Origin: Rickettsiales bacterium
Lineage (GTDB): Bacteria; Pseudomonadota; Alphaproteobacteria; Methylaequorales; Methylaequoraceae
DNA: 32,406 bases
Direction of reading: 5' to 3'
Assembly (NCBI GenBank): GCA_028407765.1
Contig: JAOOJU010000008.1
Location: 1-32,406, forward strand
A program made the position numbers and the translations under genes. Under the pieces are notes generated by a model. That model saw only the letters and a program-made list of their open reading frames with translations, did not search any database and was not told the DNA's origin. This document shows positions 24,208-32,406 of the stretch, piece after piece (the first letter of the stretch is position 1; every line of letters begins with the position of its first letter).

Positions 24208-24971
24208 TTACTTTTATTGATGTTAAAAATAAACTGTTTAGCAATCCTTCCTGAAAAATCTCCTTTATCTAAAGACCATTTTAGTGCTTCTTTTTCAAGT
24301 GTTTTTTCAGGAATAGTAATTTTATTATTTTTAGCATAATTCTTTACAATATTAAGATATTGATTTTTATCGCATTTATGAAAACCAACCCACAAACCAA
24401 ATCTATCTGCCAATGCTATATCATTGTTTCTTTTATCCTTAACTTGAATATCATTTAAATTAACATCATTTCTTGGATTAATAACATTTCGAATATTTGA
24501 TGTTATATAAAAAGCTACATTTGGACTATAGCTTAAAAAACTTCCTTCAACGGAGACTTTAAATGTTTTGAAATCGGCTTCATTACTATTAAATGTTATA
24601 TCATCGATAAAGATTATGAATTTATAGTTTACGGTACTAATTTTGTATAAAATTTCCGGTAGGTATTTTACATCAGAACTAAGCAATTCTAATATCTTGA
24701 TTTTATCATTTCTTTTACTGTTTAAATGATGGCATATTGCTATTATTAAAGATGATTTTCCCATTCCTTTTGCACCCCAAAGAAGAATATTATTGAAAAA
24801 TTGGTTGTTAGCAAAAGAAATTGTATTTTTTAAAACAATTTTTTTTTGTTGTTCAATTTCAACTAATTCATCATATTTAGAATAATTTTTTAACCTAACT
24901 CCAACAAATTTTTTTAGTGTAGAAATAAACACAAAATTATTTTTTTCTTTTAAATCTTTTTTTGAAATCAT
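24204..24971 (-). CDS. DUF815-type P-loop ATPase
   Basis: A 255-residue AAA-like ATPase. Walker A is GAKGMGKSS (66-74) and Walker B is FIIFIDDI (about 118-125), followed by FKVSVEGSF and VAFYITSNIRN, a sensor-1-like asparagine region. The pattern and the position between the NlpD-like gene and yajC match the DUF815 / ATP-binding protein often annotated there in alphaproteobacteria. Its cellular role is not established to my knowledge. It is transcribed alone on the minus strand, divergent from yajC and with a convergent overlap at its 3' end. Confidence 0.8.
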   Translation of the reverse strand: MISKKDLKEKNNFVFISTLKKFVGVRLKNYSKYDELVEIEQQKKIVLKNTISFANNQFFNNILLWGAKGMGKSSLIIAICHHLNSKRNDKIKILELLSSDVKYLPEILYKISTVNYKFIIFIDDITFNSNEADFKTFKVSVEGSFLSYSPNVAFYITSNIRNVINPRNDVNLNDIQVKDKRNNDIALADRFGLWVGFHKCDKNQYLNIVKNYAKNNKITIPEKTLEKEALKWSLDKGDFSGRIAKQFIFNINKSN

Positions 24972-25023
24972 TTTATGTAACTTTTAATAAATAAATGGTT
25001 GTATTCATGTTTTAGTGCAATTA

Positions 25024-25052
25024 TTGTTTAAAAAATATTTATACATTAATAA
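25024..25052 (+). promoter_or_regulatory. Candidate promoter of yajC-secD-secF
   Basis: TTGTTT (25024-25029), a 17-bp spacer and TAATAA (25047-25052) lie 31 bp before the yajC ATG in the 112-bp divergent spacer. The -10 is a weak match. An AAGG Shine-Dalgarno precedes the ATG. Confidence 0.3.
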
Positions 25053-25083
25053 AGTATTCTAACTTAATTAAAAAGGTTTTAAC

Positions 25084-25386
25084 ATGTTTAATTATGCTTA
25101 TGCTCAATCTGCTGTCCAACAACCATCATTGTTTGCTTCATTTATTCCATTGATCCTAATTTTTATTATCTTTTATTTTTTGTTAATTAGACCTCAACAA
25201 AAAAAAGCAAAAGAACATAAAATTCTTCTTGATTCAATCAAGAGAGGTGATCAAATATTAACGAGTGGGGGAATGATTGCAAAAGTAATTAAGGCTGATA
25301 CAGAAGAACTAACAGTTGAAATTTCAGAAAAAGTAAATGTTAAAATCTTCAGATCAACTGTATCTGATGTTATTAAAAAAAAATAA
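25084..25386 (+). CDS. yajC: Sec translocase accessory subunit YajC
   Basis: A 100-residue bitopic inner-membrane protein that associates with SecDF and the Sec channel. The N-terminal region leads into one helix (about 20-38, IPLILIFIIFYFLLIRPQQKK), with the RPQQKK motif characteristic of YajC just after it. The cytoplasmic domain has GDQILTSGGMIAKV, also conserved. It is the first gene of yajC-secD-secF, and secD starts right after its stop. Confidence 0.95.
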   Translation: MFNYAYAQSAVQQPSLFASFIPLILIFIIFYFLLIRPQQKKAKEHKILLDSIKRGDQILTSGGMIAKVIKADTEELTVEISEKVNVKIFRSTVSDVIKKK

Positions 25387-26964
25387 ATGCTAGTATATAG
25401 TAACTGGAAAATAATATTTGTTTTAGGTGTATGCCTTCTCAGCGTACTGTTTGTTATTCCTAATTTCTATGGAAAAAGTGAAATAACTTCTTTTCCAGCC
25501 TTTTTTCCTAAGAACCAATTTAACTTAGGTTTAGATCTTCAAGGTGGTTCTCATTTGCTCTTAGAAGTTGATGTTAATTCTGTAATTAAAGAAAAGTCAA
25601 GTGATATAGTTGATGACATAAGAGTTTCTTTGAGGCAAGAGAAAATTAAGTATAAAAACTTAGGAAGTAAAGGGATTGGTGCCACAGTAACTATACGAGA
25701 AAAAAATGAATTAGATAAAGCTTTAAGGATTTTAAGAAAAGGTTTGGATAAAGAAATTAATATTGAAAAAGATGATAACCTAAAACTTAACTTTACATTT
25801 TCTGATGAGAAAGTCCTAGAATTAAATAATAGAACTGTTGAACAGTCTATCGAAGTAATTAGAAAAAGAGTTGATGAGACAGGAACAAGAGAACCAAATA
25901 TACAAAAACAAGGAGATGATAGAATAGTAGTTCAACTTCCTGGACTTAAGGATCCAGAGAGAGTCAAGTCTCTTATTGGAAGGACTGCAAAATTAAATTT
26001 TCATTTGCTTGATCCCACAACAGTAGAGTTAGCAAAACAAAGAGGAAAGTTACCTCCAGGTACATACAAAGTAGCTAATGCTGATCCTACAGCTTATGAA
26101 AAAGAGTTTATTGTTAAAAAACGTGTCCTATTGTCTGGAGATAGATTGAAAGACGCTGCGGCTACGGTTGATCCTCAAAGTGGAAGATATGTTGTTGCTT
26201 TTGAATTTGATAATCGTGGCGCTAAAAAATTTGCTAAAATTACAACTGAAAATACTTTTCAAAGGTTAGCCATATTATTGGATAATTCAGTAATTAGTGC
26301 ACCCCAAATAAAAGAACCTATAACTGGTGGACAAGGAAATATTTCTGGTAATTTTTCACCAGAAGCAGCCAATGATCTTGCAGTTCTATTGAGAGCAGGT
26401 TCTTTACCTGCTCCAATTAAAATATTAGAAGAAAGAACTGTTGGTCCCAGTTTAGGCTTAGACTCCATTGAATCTGGGAAAAAAGCTCTAATTGTCGGAT
26501 TATTACTTGTAGTATTATTTATGTTTTTAAAATATTCTTTGTTTGGCATTTTTGCTGATGTAGCTATAATTTTTAATTTATTCTTAATCATCTCTACATT
26601 AAGTTTAATAGAAGGAACATTAACAATGCCAGGAATTGCGGGTATTGTTCTTACAGTTGGCATGGCTGTAGATGCTAATGTTCTTGTTTTTGAGAGAATT
26701 AAAGAAGAACTACTTTCCGGAAGGTCTCCCATTAATTCAATTGATCTTGGTTATAAACAAGCTTTCAAAACAATTCTAGATGCAAATATTACAACATTAA
26801 TTGCGGCTCTCTTACTATTTAATTTTGGTTCAGGACCAGTAAAAGGTTTTGCTGTTACACTATCAATTGGAATTGTTTCCTCTATGTTTACTGCACTAAT
26901 GCTGACAAAATTATTGATTATATTTTGGGTTAAAAAATTTAAGCCTGAGAGGATAGACCTTTAA
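25387..26964 (+). CDS. secD: Protein translocase subunit SecD
   Basis: A 525-residue RND-superfamily membrane protein which, with SecF, uses proton motive force to pull exported proteins through SecYEG. It has one N-terminal helix (about 8-25), then FNLGLDLQGGSHLLLEVD, the hallmark D1 motif. The periplasmic domain includes RVDETGTREPNIQKQGDDR, and the C-terminal half has five more helices with GMAVDANVLVFERIKEEL. The length is usual for single-chain SecD. One base is shared with the secF start. Confidence 0.97.
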   Translation: MLVYSNWKIIFVLGVCLLSVLFVIPNFYGKSEITSFPAFFPKNQFNLGLDLQGGSHLLLEVDVNSVIKEKSSDIVDDIRVSLRQEKIKYKNLGSKGIGATVTIREKNELDKALRILRKGLDKEINIEKDDNLKLNFTFSDEKVLELNNRTVEQSIEVIRKRVDETGTREPNIQKQGDDRIVVQLPGLKDPERVKSLIGRTAKLNFHLLDPTTVELAKQRGKLPPGTYKVANADPTAYEKEFIVKKRVLLSGDRLKDAAATVDPQSGRYVVAFEFDNRGAKKFAKITTENTFQRLAILLDNSVISAPQIKEPITGGQGNISGNFSPEAANDLAVLLRAGSLPAPIKILEERTVGPSLGLDSIESGKKALIVGLLLVVLFMFLKYSLFGIFADVAIIFNLFLIISTLSLIEGTLTMPGIAGIVLTVGMAVDANVLVFERIKEELLSGRSPINSIDLGYKQAFKTILDANITTLIAALLLFNFGSGPVKGFAVTLSIGIVSSMFTALMLTKLLIIFWVKKFKPERIDL

Positions 26965-27869
26965 TGAAGCCAATAATTAATATTAGTCAAAAGTTCAATT
27001 TTAATTTTCTTTCAATTAGAAATATCTCATTTCTTTTTTCAATACTTTTAATCTTATTATCTATTTTTTTTGTTTTAAAAAAAAACTTAAACTTTGGAAT
27101 AGACTTTATTGGCGGAATAATGATCGATGCCAAATTTATAAACCCTCCAAGTCTTGATCTTCTTAGATTTGATATCAATGGTTTGAATTTGGGAAACTTT
27201 GAGATTCAGGAATTTGGAGCTCCTGATAACATTTTAATAAAAATTGAAAAGCAGCCCGGAGATGAATCTAAACAATTAGAAGCAATTAAAAAAGTAAAAG
27301 ATATTTTACCTGAGAACGTTGATTACAGAAGAATCGAGTATGTTGGTCCAAAAGTGGGAAAAGAATTAAAAGTTATGGGTCTCAAGGCTGTTTTTTTCTC
27401 CTTATTAGCGATGTTTATCTATATTTGGCTAAGATTTGATGGTTGGCAATTTGGTTTGGGAGCAGTTATTGCAGTAATTCATGATGTCATTACAACAATA
27501 GGATTTTTTGCTATTACTCAAATTGAGTTTAATTTAGCATCAATAGCTGCAATTTTAACAATTGCTGGTTACTCTATTAATGATACAGTAGTTGTTTTTG
27601 ATAGAATAAGAGAGAATATTTCTAAAGTAGATAATTTAAATTTTAGTAAATTGCTTAACAAATCTATAAATGAGACACTTTCAAGAACTATAATGACTTC
27701 TTTGACCACATTAATTGCATTAATTGCTTTAATAGTTCTTGGAGGAAAAGTTATAAGTGGCTTTATAATTGCAATGATTTGGGGAGTATTGGTAGGAACA
27801 TACTCCTCCATATTCATCGCAGCCTCACTAATTTCATTGCTAAATTATAGATCAAAAAAAAATGGTTAG
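26964..27869 (+). CDS. secF: Protein translocase subunit SecF
   Basis: A 301-residue partner of SecD. It has an N-terminal helix, the LNFGIDFIGGIMIDAKF motif, a periplasmic domain, and a C-terminal bundle with GYSINDTVVVFDRIRENI and a final set of helices. Both transmembrane halves of the RND fold are intact. The gene is last in yajC-secD-secF and converges on the PuuD-like gene across a 12-bp spacer that holds a small inverted repeat. Confidence 0.97.
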   Translation: MKPIINISQKFNFNFLSIRNISFLFSILLILLSIFFVLKKNLNFGIDFIGGIMIDAKFINPPSLDLLRFDINGLNLGNFEIQEFGAPDNILIKIEKQPGDESKQLEAIKKVKDILPENVDYRRIEYVGPKVGKELKVMGLKAVFFSLLAMFIYIWLRFDGWQFGLGAVIAVIHDVITTIGFFAITQIEFNLASIAAILTIAGYSINDTVVVFDRIRENISKVDNLNFSKLLNKSINETLSRTIMTSLTTLIALIALIVLGGKVISGFIIAMIWGVLVGTYSSIFIAASLISLLNYRSKKNG

Positions 27870-27885
27870 GTGTTTAAAACACTAA
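27866..27885. terminator. Possible bidirectional terminator hairpin
   Basis: TTAGGTGTTTAAAACACTAA can form an 8-bp stem with one bulged G and a 3-base loop. It spans the stops of convergent secF and the PuuD-like gene. A-rich sequence lies on one side and a T-rich stretch on the other. The stem is AT-rich and weak. Confidence 0.3.
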
Positions 27886-28478
27886 TATAGATTTTGTGCT
27901 GCCACCATAAAATATAACATCGGAATAGAAAGAAGAGTGTTTGTCCTTGAAAATAACATTGCCTTTTTGGCTGCGGCAGCTTTTTCTTCAGGAGAAACTT
28001 CAATAATACCTAATGCTCTTTTCTGATTTGGCCAAATCACTCCCCAAACATTAAAAGCCATTATAATTCCAAGCCACATCCCAATTCCAATCATCAAACT
28101 TTTTGGATCTGAACTACTTAAAGTTAAAGCATCATGTATGTAACCATTGAGATAACCTAAAATTAATCCTGTGATTAATGTAACTAAAGCAGCCCATCTA
28201 AACCAGAATAATGCAGCTGGTGCTATTACTTTACCTATAGCTGGTTTTTGTGCATCGGGAATATTCGGCATATTTGGAATTTGAACAAAATTGAAATACC
28301 ATAACAGTCCAATCCACATTACACCTGACAAAACATGCAACCATCTAAAAAAAAATGAAGTATAACTATAATCAAAATATACAATTTCAGAAATTCCGTT
28401 TGTTAACCCTAAGATTACGATTAGTAATAGAATGCCTAAAATTACAGTTTTCGGTAAAGATGTAAGTATACTTATCAT
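27882..28478 (-). CDS. PuuD-like (urate hydroxylase family) membrane protein
   Basis: A 198-residue polytopic protein similar to the membrane part of PuuD, the cytochrome c-type urate hydroxylase family (COG3748-like). Visible are RWLHVLSGVMWIGLLWYFNF with a histidine that may bind haem in a helix, FWFRWAALVTLITGLILGY, and VWGVIWPNQKRALG, with about five helices. PuuD proteins carry a C-terminal cytochrome c domain; there is no CxxCH here. The track start is ATG 28490, but GGGAG (28484-28488 on the minus strand) lies 5 bp before ATG 28478, so I use that start. No purine catabolism genes are near. A role in urate oxidation is doubtful. Confidence 0.75.
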   Translation of the reverse strand: MISILTSLPKTVILGILLLIVILGLTNGISEIVYFDYSYTSFFFRWLHVLSGVMWIGLLWYFNFVQIPNMPNIPDAQKPAIGKVIAPAALFWFRWAALVTLITGLILGYLNGYIHDALTLSSSDPKSLMIGIGMWLGIIMAFNVWGVIWPNQKRALGIIEVSPEEKAAAAKKAMLFSRTNTLLSIPMLYFMVAAQNLY

Positions 28479-28490
28479 TATGTCTCCCAT

Positions 28491-28684
28491 ATATAATTTA
28501 TAATAAAATTAGATTATATATTATAAAAAAAAAATTATGTAAATATTAATGAGAAATTTTTTATAAGTTTTATTAATTCAAAATTTTTCTTACTGATAGA
28601 ATTCAATTTTAATATCAATAGACTATTGTTGCTAAACATTAAATTATATAAATACATTTACATACTTCTTTATAAAGTTTTTGT
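28491..28684. other. Divergent spacer (194 bp)
   Basis: AT-rich sequence between the divergent PuuD-like and squalene/phytoene-synthase-like genes. On the minus strand, two TATAAT-like boxes lie close to the PuuD-like start without a clear -35. On the plus strand, TTGTTG with a 17-bp spacer to TAAATA is a weak promoter candidate. No RNA gene or repeat is recognised. Confidence 0.35.
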
Positions 28685-29323
28685 ATGATTATGAGTGAAT
28701 TAAAAAAAAAAAACTATTTTAGATATCTTCAGTTGCTTTTTTTAGATTCAAAGAAAGCAAAAAGTAGCATAGCTTTAATTTTTTTATTAGAATATGAAAT
28801 GATAAAAATATTTTATTCTACAGAAGAGCCTCTTCTGCGAAAAGTCAAATATCAATGGTTAATTGAAGAGCTTGAAAAAAGAAATAGTGACTTTAATTTA
28901 GCAAATAACCTTATTAAATGTTTTAAAAAATTATCTATTAAAAAAGAAATAATTAGGTTATTAAATTATTTTATAAAAATTGAGAATGACATGAAATCTC
29001 CATATAATAATCTTAATTTTTTCAAGAAAGTAAACATTCTTTTTAATGAAATCTTTAAAAAGATAATGCTTAAAGAAGAAGATTCTTATAAAATTTCTTT
29101 TTTCTCTCAATTAATGTATTTCTATTATTTAGGTAATGAAATAAAAAACTCTTTTAATAATGAGTTTGAGATTATTTTCAAAACAATAAATTTTAATGAG
29201 CTTGATTGTTTTGAGAAAACATTCATAAAAATTTCTATGAATCAAATAAAAAAACAGAAGTTTTTAAAAATTTCTAAATTAGAATTTTTATTTAAGTCAA
29301 TTTTTTGTATCATCTATAGATGA
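28685..29323 (+). CDS. Degenerate squalene/phytoene synthase-like protein
   Basis: A 212-residue, mostly helical, lysine-rich protein. The segment FLLEYEMIKIFYSTEEPLLR, followed by KYQWLIEELEKR, resembles the E-x-x-R...EP-x-x-x-x-R-x-QWW-x-E pattern of squalene/phytoene synthase-family proteins found downstream of secDF in alphaproteobacteria, related to mitochondrial NDUFAF6. The aspartate-rich DxxxD catalytic motifs of true prenyl synthases are not seen, so an enzyme role is unlikely; assembly-factor function as in NDUFAF6 is only an analogy. An alternative start is the third-codon ATG at 28691. Its end overlaps the small membrane protein gene by 4 bp (ATGA). Confidence 0.45.
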   Translation: MIMSELKKKNYFRYLQLLFLDSKKAKSSIALIFLLEYEMIKIFYSTEEPLLRKVKYQWLIEELEKRNSDFNLANNLIKCFKKLSIKKEIIRLLNYFIKIENDMKSPYNNLNFFKKVNILFNEIFKKIMLKEEDSYKISFFSQLMYFYYLGNEIKNSFNNEFEIIFKTINFNELDCFEKTFIKISMNQIKKQKFLKISKLEFLFKSIFCIIYR

Positions 29324-29592
29324 AGAGTTATATGAAGTTGCTTTTATTATGTTTTTTGTGTTTGGCTAATTTTAGTTTGGCTATTTTTTTTAGTAAAATT
29401 TTTTATATATTAGCTTTATTTTTTGGTATCTCTATAATTTTATTTAAATTTCATCAATTAGAATTAATGATTTTAGAAAAAAAAAAGACTATGTCTATTT
29501 GTACTAATAAAAAAAATCAGGAAAAAGATAATGTAAGTGCAGAAGAACATCCTATTATCGTTTCCGCGAGAGAACGTTTGAATAAAAAATAA
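29320..29592 (+). CDS. Small membrane protein of unknown function
   Basis: A 90-residue protein I do not recognise. It has a hydrophobic N-terminal half with two likely membrane spans (about 6-24 and 27-44), then a charged, lysine-rich cytoplasmic or periplasmic tail ending SARERLNKK. The start is coupled to the upstream gene by an ATGA overlap, which supports it being real. It ends 1 bp before the convergent uvrA stop. A role with the upstream protein is possible but only inferred from coupling. Confidence 0.6.
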   Translation: MKSYMKLLLLCFLCLANFSLAIFFSKIFYILALFFGISIILFKFHQLELMILEKKKTMSICTNKKNQEKDNVSAEEHPIIVSARERLNKK

Positions 29593-29593
29593 T

Positions 29594-32404
29594 TTATAAA
29601 ATTTCCCTAAGGCATTCTGCTGTGGAATTTTTTTTAACTTTAGTTAAATCTTCTAAACTCCCTTCAAAAAGAATATGTCCACCCTTTTCACCACCCTCTG
29701 GTCCTAGATCGATTATCCAGTCTGAAGTCTTTATTACATCCAAATTATGTTCAATAACAATTATAGTATTCTTTTTATCAACTAATTTATGCAGCACATC
29801 AAGCAGATTTTTTACATCATGAGAATGTAAACCTGTTGTTGGTTCATCAAGAATATAGATTGTTTTACCTGTGGATCTTTTTGAAAGTTCTTTTGATAAT
29901 TTAATCCTTTGAGCTTCACCTCCTGATAAAGTTGTGGCAGATTGTCCTATTTTAATATAATCTAGCCCCACTAATTTAAGTGTTTCTAATTTTTTATAAA
30001 TTGATGGAATAGCTTTAAAAAAATTTAAACCTTCCTCCACGGTCATATCAAGAACATCAAAAATACTTTTTTCCTTGAATTTTACTTCTAAGGTCTCTCT
30101 ATTAAACCTTTTACCTTTGCAAGATTCACATTTAACATAAACGTCAGCTAAAAAGTGCATTTCAATCCTTATTAAACCGTCACCTTGACATTTTTCACAT
30201 CGTCCACCTTTTACATTAAATGAGAACCTTCCGGGAAGATAACCTCGTACTTTTGATTCTGGTAAGTTTGCATACCAGTCTCTAATAAAAGTAAAACATC
30301 CTGTATATGTTGCTGGATTTGACCTAGGTGTTTTTCCTATTGGATTTTGATCTATTTTAATTATTTTATCAATAAACTCATAGCCTTTAATTGTATCAAA
30401 AGCTAGTGGAACTTCTTTAGATTTATTAATTGTTTTTGACAGTGCTTTGTAAAGAGTTTCAATAACTAATGAAGATTTACCTCCACCAGAAACTCCTGTA
30501 ATAGAAATAAATTTTTCAAGGGGAAACTTAACATCAAGAGTTTTAAGGTTGTTTCCACTAGCTCCTTTAATTTGAATAAATTTATTTGAAATATCGCGAA
30601 GATTTTTTTTAGGAGAAATTTTTAGGGTTCTATTTAAGTATTGAGCCGTAAGACTATTTTTTACTTTTTTTACTTCTTTGGGACTTCCTTGAGCTGTTAC
30701 TCTTCCTCCATTAATTCCGGCACCAACACCTATATCAATTAAATGATCGGCGGCTAAAATTGTTTCTTCATCATGTTCAACTACAATAACACTATTTCCA
30801 AGGTCTCTAAGTTTAATAAGTGTTTTGATTAATTTTTTATTATCTTTTTGGTGTAGACCAATTGACGGTTCATCAAGTACGTATAATACTCCAGTAAGAC
30901 CAGAGCCTATTTGAGATGCTAATCTTATTCGCTGACTTTCTCCACCTGACAATGTTGTAGAACTTCTTGATAAATTTAAATAACCTAATCCAACATCTTT
31001 AAGAAATATTAATCTATTCTTTATTTCTTTGATAATCTTATTACTTATTTCTTTTTGAAAATTAGAAAGTTTTTTTTCTAAACTTTCAAACCAATTGTAT
31101 GAATCAATAATGGATAAGTTTGAAATATCAAATATAGTTTTTTTATCAATTTTTACACACATTGCCTCACCTTTTAATCTCGAACCATTGCAACTTTTAC
31201 ATACAAACTTGTTCATATATCTTGATAGTTCATCTCTTTGCCAAAGGTCAGACCTGGAAAGTCTTTTTTTTAAAAAACCAATAACACCCTCATACTTTTT
31301 CTTACTATTATTTCGCTCTTTATAATATGAAAATTTTATATTTATTAGTCTATCGCTACCATTGAGAATTTGTTTTTGGATTTCTTTATCAATTTCTTTC
31401 CATTTTGTATGTTTACTGATAGAAAAATGTTCCGAAACGTCAGAAATCAATTCAGAATAAAATGGGTTATTTTTTTTATTCCAAGGGATTATTGCGCCAT
31501 CATTCATTGAAAGATTAGGATCACTTACAATTAAAGAAGAATCAAACTCTTCTTTATAACCAAGTCCATCACATTCATAACATGCACCATTTGGACTATT
31601 AAATGAAAAAAGTCTTGGCTCGATTTCTTCTATAGTAAAACCAGAAACTGGACATGCAAACTTAGATGAAAAAATAATATTTTCTTCAGAAACGACGTCA
31701 TGAATATAAATAACACCATCAGAGATATTCAACGCAGTCTCAACAGACTCTGTAATACGATTTATATATTTTTTATTAACCTCTAACCTATCAACTACAA
31801 CTTGAATGGAATGTTTTTTATTTTTATCTAAATCTGGAATATTATCGATAGTTACGTTTTCATTATTTATTCTAAATCTGATAAAACCTTTTCTCTGAAA
31901 ATCCAGTAATTCTTTTTTAAATTCACCTTTTCTATTATTTACAACTGGTGAAAGTAGAAGAATTTTTGACTTATCTTTTAATTTTAATATTGAATCTACT
32001 ATTTCACTTACAGATTGTGATTTAATTTCTTCACCTGTTTCTGGTGAAAATGGAGTTCCCACTCGAGCATATAATAATCTTAAATAATCATATATTTCAG
32101 TAACAGTTCCAACAGTTGACCTTGGATTTTTTGATGTTGACTTTTGTTCTATTGAGATTGCTGGTGAAAGACCTTCTATAAGATCTACATCAGGCTTTTC
32201 CATCATATCTAAGAACTGTCTTGCATAAGATGATAAACTTTCAACATATCTCCTTTGTCCTTCAGCATATATAGTATCAAAGGCCAGTGAAGATTTACCT
32301 GAACCAGAAAGTCCAGTTATTACAACTAATTTATTTCTCGGTATATTGATTGTTATGTTTTTCAAATTATGTTGTCTAGCCCCAACAATTTGAATAAAGT
32401 CCAA
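29594..32404 (-). CDS. uvrA: Excinuclease ABC subunit A (5' end at window edge)
   Basis: The damage-recognition ATPase of nucleotide excision repair, which loads UvrB onto DNA. Two ABC modules are visible. The first has Walker [10 protein letters not shown] (33-41) and [17 protein letters not shown]. The second has [26 protein letters not shown] and Walker [11 protein letters not shown]. The C-terminal zinc module is intact (CEKCQGDG...CESCKGK). In the first zinc module the leading CxxC reads CPVS, with YECDGLG later, a form I recall from alphaproteobacterial UvrA. The track start is a TTG giving 936 residues, close to E. coli's 940. The frame is open to the edge, so the true start may lie just outside. 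Confidence 0.97.
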   Translation of the reverse strand: MDFIQIVGARQHNLKNITINIPRNKLVVITGLSGSGKSSLAFDTIYAEGQRRYVESLSSYARQFLDMMEKPDVDLIEGLSPAISIEQKSTSKNPRSTVGTVTEIYDYLRLLYARVGTPFSPETGEEIKSQSVSEIVDSILKLKDKSKILLLSPVVNNRKGEFKKELLDFQRKGFIRFRINNENVTIDNIPDLDKNKKHSIQVVVDRLEVNKKYINRITESVETALNISDGVIYIHDVVSEENIIFSSKFACPVSGFTIEEIEPRLFSFNSPNGACYECDGLGYKEEFDSSLIVSDPNLSMNDGAIIPWNKKNNPFYSELISDVSEHFSISKHTKWKEIDKEIQKQILNGSDRLINIKFSYYKERNNSKKKYEGVIGFLKKRLSRSDLWQRDELSRYMNKFVCKSCNGSRLKGEAMCVKIDKKTIFDISNLSIIDSYNWFESLEKKLSNFQKEISNKIIKEIKNRLIFLKDVGLGYLNLSRSSTTLSGGESQRIRLASQIGSGLTGVLYVLDEPSIGLHQKDNKKLIKTLIKLRDLGNSVIVVEHDEETILAADHLIDIGVGAGINGGRVTAQGSPKEVKKVKNSLTAQYLNRTLKISPKKNLRDISNKFIQIKGASGNNLKTLDVKFPLEKFISITGVSGGGKSSLVIETLYKALSKTINKSKEVPLAFDTIKGYEFIDKIIKIDQNPIGKTPRSNPATYTGCFTFIRDWYANLPESKVRGYLPGRFSFNVKGGRCEKCQGDGLIRIEMHFLADVYVKCESCKGKRFNRETLEVKFKEKSIFDVLDMTVEEGLNFFKAIPSIYKKLETLKLVGLDYIKIGQSATTLSGGEAQRIKLSKELSKRSTGKTIYILDEPTTGLHSHDVKNLLDVLHKLVDKKNTIIVIEHNLDVIKTSDWIIDLGPEGGEKGGHILFEGSLEDLTKVKKNSTAECLREIL

Positions 32405-32406
32405 GG

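Noticed and set aside
26259-26732. 157-aa minus-strand ORF inside secD
   Set aside because: It lies wholly opposite conserved SecD transmembrane motifs, has no recognisable domain, and is explained by secD codon structure.
28479-28490. Upstream ATG of the PuuD-like gene
   Set aside because: The GGGAG sequence within these bases is well spaced for the second ATG (28478), and the first ATG has no Shine-Dalgarno.
1-32406. CRISPR arrays, insertion sequences, phage genes or toxin-antitoxin pairs
   Set aside because: I found no spaced direct repeats, transposase or integrase motifs, or small toxin/antitoxin-like pairs on either strand.

Overview
The window is AT-rich, densely packed DNA from a streamlined bacterium. 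Gene order points to Alphaproteobacteria: xthA / erpA / dgt-argS-SPOR-nagZ-scpA-scpB-tatABC-serS-pcm-LysM/LytM, then yajC-secD-secF, and pcm-like-tolC-valS. AGA-dominated arginine usage, poly-A-rich genes, 1-30 bp gene overlaps and almost no spacers suggest a low-GC marine lineage such as Pelagibacterales/SAR11 or the HIMB59/AEGEAN-169 type. That placement is inference from composition and synteny. Only the standard code is seen (TGA is used as a stop).

Region 1 (1-5.9 kb) is an accessory segment with a surface-glycan flavour. It holds an ABC-2 exporter (ATPase cut by the window edge, plus permease), a family 2 glycosyltransferase and an NAD-dependent sugar epimerase/dehydratase on the minus strand, and a NodU/CmcH/TobZ-type O-carbamoyltransferase with foreign-looking codon usage. 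Two gene-poor spacers follow or precede it, one with a possible gene remnant. The segment ends at tRNA-Asn and tRNA-Cys, whose 3' ends face it.

Region 2 (6.2-13.3 kb, plus) is one apparent operon: a divergent Pcm-like methyltransferase, TolC, ValS, an alpha/beta hydrolase and a short-type ([2Fe-2S]-like) IlvD. The alphaproteobacterial popZ (DUF2497) gene often found between tolC and valS is absent. Region 3 (13.3-14.4 kb, minus) carries xthA and an erpA/iscA-type gene.

Region 4 (14.5-24.2 kb, plus) is a 12-gene conserved housekeeping run: nucleotide hydrolysis, aminoacylation, peptidoglycan recycling and binding, chromosome segregation (ScpAB), Tat export, SerRS, canonical Pcm and an NlpD-like amidase activator. 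Region 5 (24.2-32.4 kb) holds a DUF815-type ATPase, the yajC-secD-secF preprotein translocase operon, a PuuD-like membrane protein, a degenerate squalene/phytoene-synthase-fold protein, a small membrane protein and uvrA, which reaches the right edge.

I do not see a clearly new multi-gene system. The best leads are the compositionally foreign carbamoyltransferase in a tRNA-bounded glycan segment, the degenerate Pcm paralogue beside TolC, and the poorly characterised pair between secF and uvrA.
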